Assembly: GCA_021323555.1 (NCBI GenBank)
Contig: JAJONP010000195.1
Span: 1-6,774, forward strand
Reading direction: 5' to 3'
Source: Gammaproteobacteria bacterium
Lineage (GTDB): Bacteria > Pseudomonadota > Gammaproteobacteria > DSM-16500
DNA length: 6,774 nt
In this document: positions 5,535-6,774 of the stretch, in pieces
How the letters are laid out: every line of letters starts with the position of its first letter
Position numbering within the stretch: the stretch's first letter is position 1
The notes under the pieces: generated by a model
The model's database searches: none
The model's input: only the letters and a program-made list of their open reading frames with translations
Told to the model about the DNA's origin: nothing
Made by a program: the position numbers and the translations under genes

Positions 5535-5816
5535 ATGAGTCATGCTGTTAGTTTTGATACTTTAGCTTATGCCAGGAAACTGAAGGAGGCAGGCATCCCT
5601 GAAAAACAAGCAGAAGCCCAATCTGCTGCACTGTCAGAGATATTTGATTATCAAGCAGCCACAAAAAAAGATTTGCAAGACGCCGAATTACGATTAATAT
5701 CTCAATTTGAAATTAAAATATCAGAAATGAAATCTGAGATTATTAAGTGGGTGGTGGGCTTGTTTTTCGCGCAATCCGCTTTAATCATTTCTTTTTTAAA
5801 GATCTTTCATGGGTAA
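5535..5816 (+). CDS. DUF1640/CCDC90-like coiled-coil membrane protein
   Basis: A 93-residue protein with three parts. An N-terminal segment, FDTLAYARKLKEAGIPEKQAEAQ, resembles the DUF1640 (CCDC90) motif. A charged heptad-like coiled coil follows (about 35-70, TKKDLQDAELRLISQFEIKI). A single C-terminal membrane helix ends it (about 70-89, IKWVVGLFFAQSALIISFLK). The family includes small bacterial proteins of unknown role and the eukaryotic mitochondrial protein MCUR1. It probably sits in the inner membrane as an oligomer with the coiled coil in the cytoplasm; topology is inferred. It is complete and stands alone with its own likely promoter, convergent with the polyamine-binding protein gene. 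Confidence 0.8.
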   Translation: MSHAVSFDTLAYARKLKEAGIPEKQAEAQSAALSEIFDYQAATKKDLQDAELRLISQFEIKISEMKSEIIKWVVGLFFAQSALIISFLKIFHG

Positions 5817-5827
5817 TTTTGCTCAAT

Positions 5828-5850
5828 AAAACCTGCTGGCACTTTTATTC
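5828..5850. terminator. weak possible bidirectional terminator
   Basis: Between the two convergent genes, AATAAAA and TTTTATT form a 7-bp inverted repeat around a loop of about 10 bases. The stem is all A/T, so it would be weak; its position between converging genes is the main support. Confidence 0.2.
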
Positions 5851-6774
5851 TCCCATCTTCAACATTTCCCAATATTTTTCATAAAGCAGAGCAGCTTCAT
5901 TGCTAATACCTGTTTCAAATTCACCGCGACTTAAAATCTTTTTTGAAGGATAAATAATAGGATTATTTTTTATATTGGATGGCAATAATTTTTGCGCGGC
6001 TAAATTAGCGGTAGCGTACTGTGTATACAGTGCTATTTCTTTAGCAATATCAGGACGCAAGAGAAAGTTAAGGAATAAATAAGCATTTTTTAAATGCGGT
6101 GCATTCTTAGGAATAGCCAGGGTTTCTACAAAAATACAAAACCCTTCTTCTGGATAATTAAATCCTAGGTTTGGATTTTCTTGTTTTGCTTTTAATAAAT
6201 CTCCATTCCAACCCATGCCTACTAATGCATCTTCATCAATCACTGTGGATGCAATCGAATTATTAAACACTTTAATATTAGGCCATAAAGTTTTTAATTT
6301 AAAATAGGCTTGTTTAATATGCTGAGGATCGCTGTCATTCACTGAATAACCCAACACACGAAAAGCCATACTAAACACGTCTCTCGGATCATCTAATACT
6401 AAAAGTTGTTGATGAAATTTCGCATCCCACAAATCAGACCAATGCGTCACATCATGCGATTGATAAGCATTTTTATTAAAGAAAATACCTGGCACACCCC
6501 ATACCAATGGAATGCTGTAATTATTTTTTGGATCATATTTTTTATCTAACAATAACGGATTCAAATTTTTAAAAGCAGCTAATTGCGTTTTATCTAATAA
6601 CGTAAGTAGGCCTTGGCGGCGCAAGCGATCTGTGCAATCTGCACTGGGTTCAATGATATCGTAATAGGGTTGTTTCAGGGTGCGGAGTTTAGCAAAAAGC
6701 ACTTCACTGCTTTCATAAGTGCTCGCATTGATTTTAATTCCTGTTTCTTGATAAAACTTTTGAATGACAGTTTT
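5845..6774 (-). CDS. potD: PotD-like polyamine (spermidine/putrescine) ABC transporter substrate-binding protein, 5' partial
   Basis: The frame is open to the right edge (309 codons visible); the GTG at 6700-6702 is internal, since upstream codons read FYQETGIKINASTYESSE, matching the PotD N-terminal lobe. By comparison from memory with E. coli PotD (348 aa), about 39 residues including the signal peptide and the WTEY ligand segment are outside. The match is collinear to the end (IP.VWG, DD.R.VF, MGWNG, NFLLRPDIAK, NLAA.KLL, YEKYWEMLK). The protein would bind polyamines in the periplasm and deliver them to PotABC, whose genes would be upstream. Relative to E. coli, D168, W229, Y293 and S83 are kept, but Y85 is D46, E171 is D132, W255 is F215, D257 is E217 and Q327 is E287 (fragment numbering). 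This suggests a retuned but still acidic pocket. Confidence 0.92.
   Translation of the reverse strand, partial: KTVIQKFYQETGIKINASTYESSEVLFAKLRTLKQPYYDIIEPSADCTDRLRRQGLLTLLDKTQLAAFKNLNPLLLDKKYDPKNNYSIPLVWGVPGIFFNKNAYQSHDVTHWSDLWDAKFHQQLLVLDDPRDVFSMAFRVLGYSVNDSDPQHIKQAYFKLKTLWPNIKVFNNSIASTVIDEDALVGMGWNGDLLKAKQENPNLGFNYPEEGFCIFVETLAIPKNAPHLKNAYLFLNFLLRPDIAKEIALYTQYATANLAAQKLLPSNIKNNPIIYPSKKILSRGEFETGISNEAALLYEKYWEMLKMGE

Overview
The window looks like chromosomal DNA of an AT-rich gammaproteobacterium. The protein styles (a PotD-like binding protein, a divergent SLC1 symporter, PilV/PilW minor pilins, an AddA/RecB-like helicase-nuclease) would suit a Legionellales or Coxiella-like lineage. That placement is an inference from protein style; there is no rRNA or marker gene to prove it.

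Layout. (1) Positions 1-1910, + strand: the 3' part of a UvrD/RecB-type helicase fused to a PD-(D/E)XK nuclease, whose start lies outside the window. (2) Positions 1888-2004: a small overlapping reading frame that may be a gene remnant. It shares an ATGA overlap with (3), positions 2001-3170: a dicarboxylate/amino acid:cation symporter-family protein that has lost several canonical substrate and sodium ligands. (4) Positions 3197-3362: no gene, but a dense repeat patch. It holds two hairpins in inverted orientation (35-bp perfect arms, REPIN-like) and two 19-bp direct repeats. (5) Positions 3383-3812, - strand: a ribbon-helix-helix antitoxin and a RelE/ParE-type toxin whose C-terminus appears cut off next to the repeat patch. 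(6) Positions 3890-4891, - strand: a minor pilin cluster, pilV-pilW-pilX, in which pilX is only a 52-codon stub and the usual downstream pilY1/pilE are absent. (7) Positions 4997-5284, - strand: a HicB-family antitoxin whose homologous frame runs further upstream to 5368 without a usable start codon, and with no visible HicA. (8) Positions 5535-5816, + strand: a small coiled-coil membrane protein of the DUF1640/CCDC90 type. (9) Positions 5845-6774, - strand: PotD, the periplasmic polyamine-binding protein, running off the right edge.

The two ends are housekeeping-type genes (DNA repair, transport). The middle, about 3170-5530, reads as a decaying accessory zone: mobile-type repeats, one shortened toxin, one HicB without a start, and a truncated pilin operon. 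I found no complete, clearly new multi-gene system. The most unusual items are the altered binding sites in the two transport proteins, the REPIN-like and direct-repeat block abutting the truncated toxin, and two small reading frames (1888-2004 and 3890-4048) that are easy to miss.
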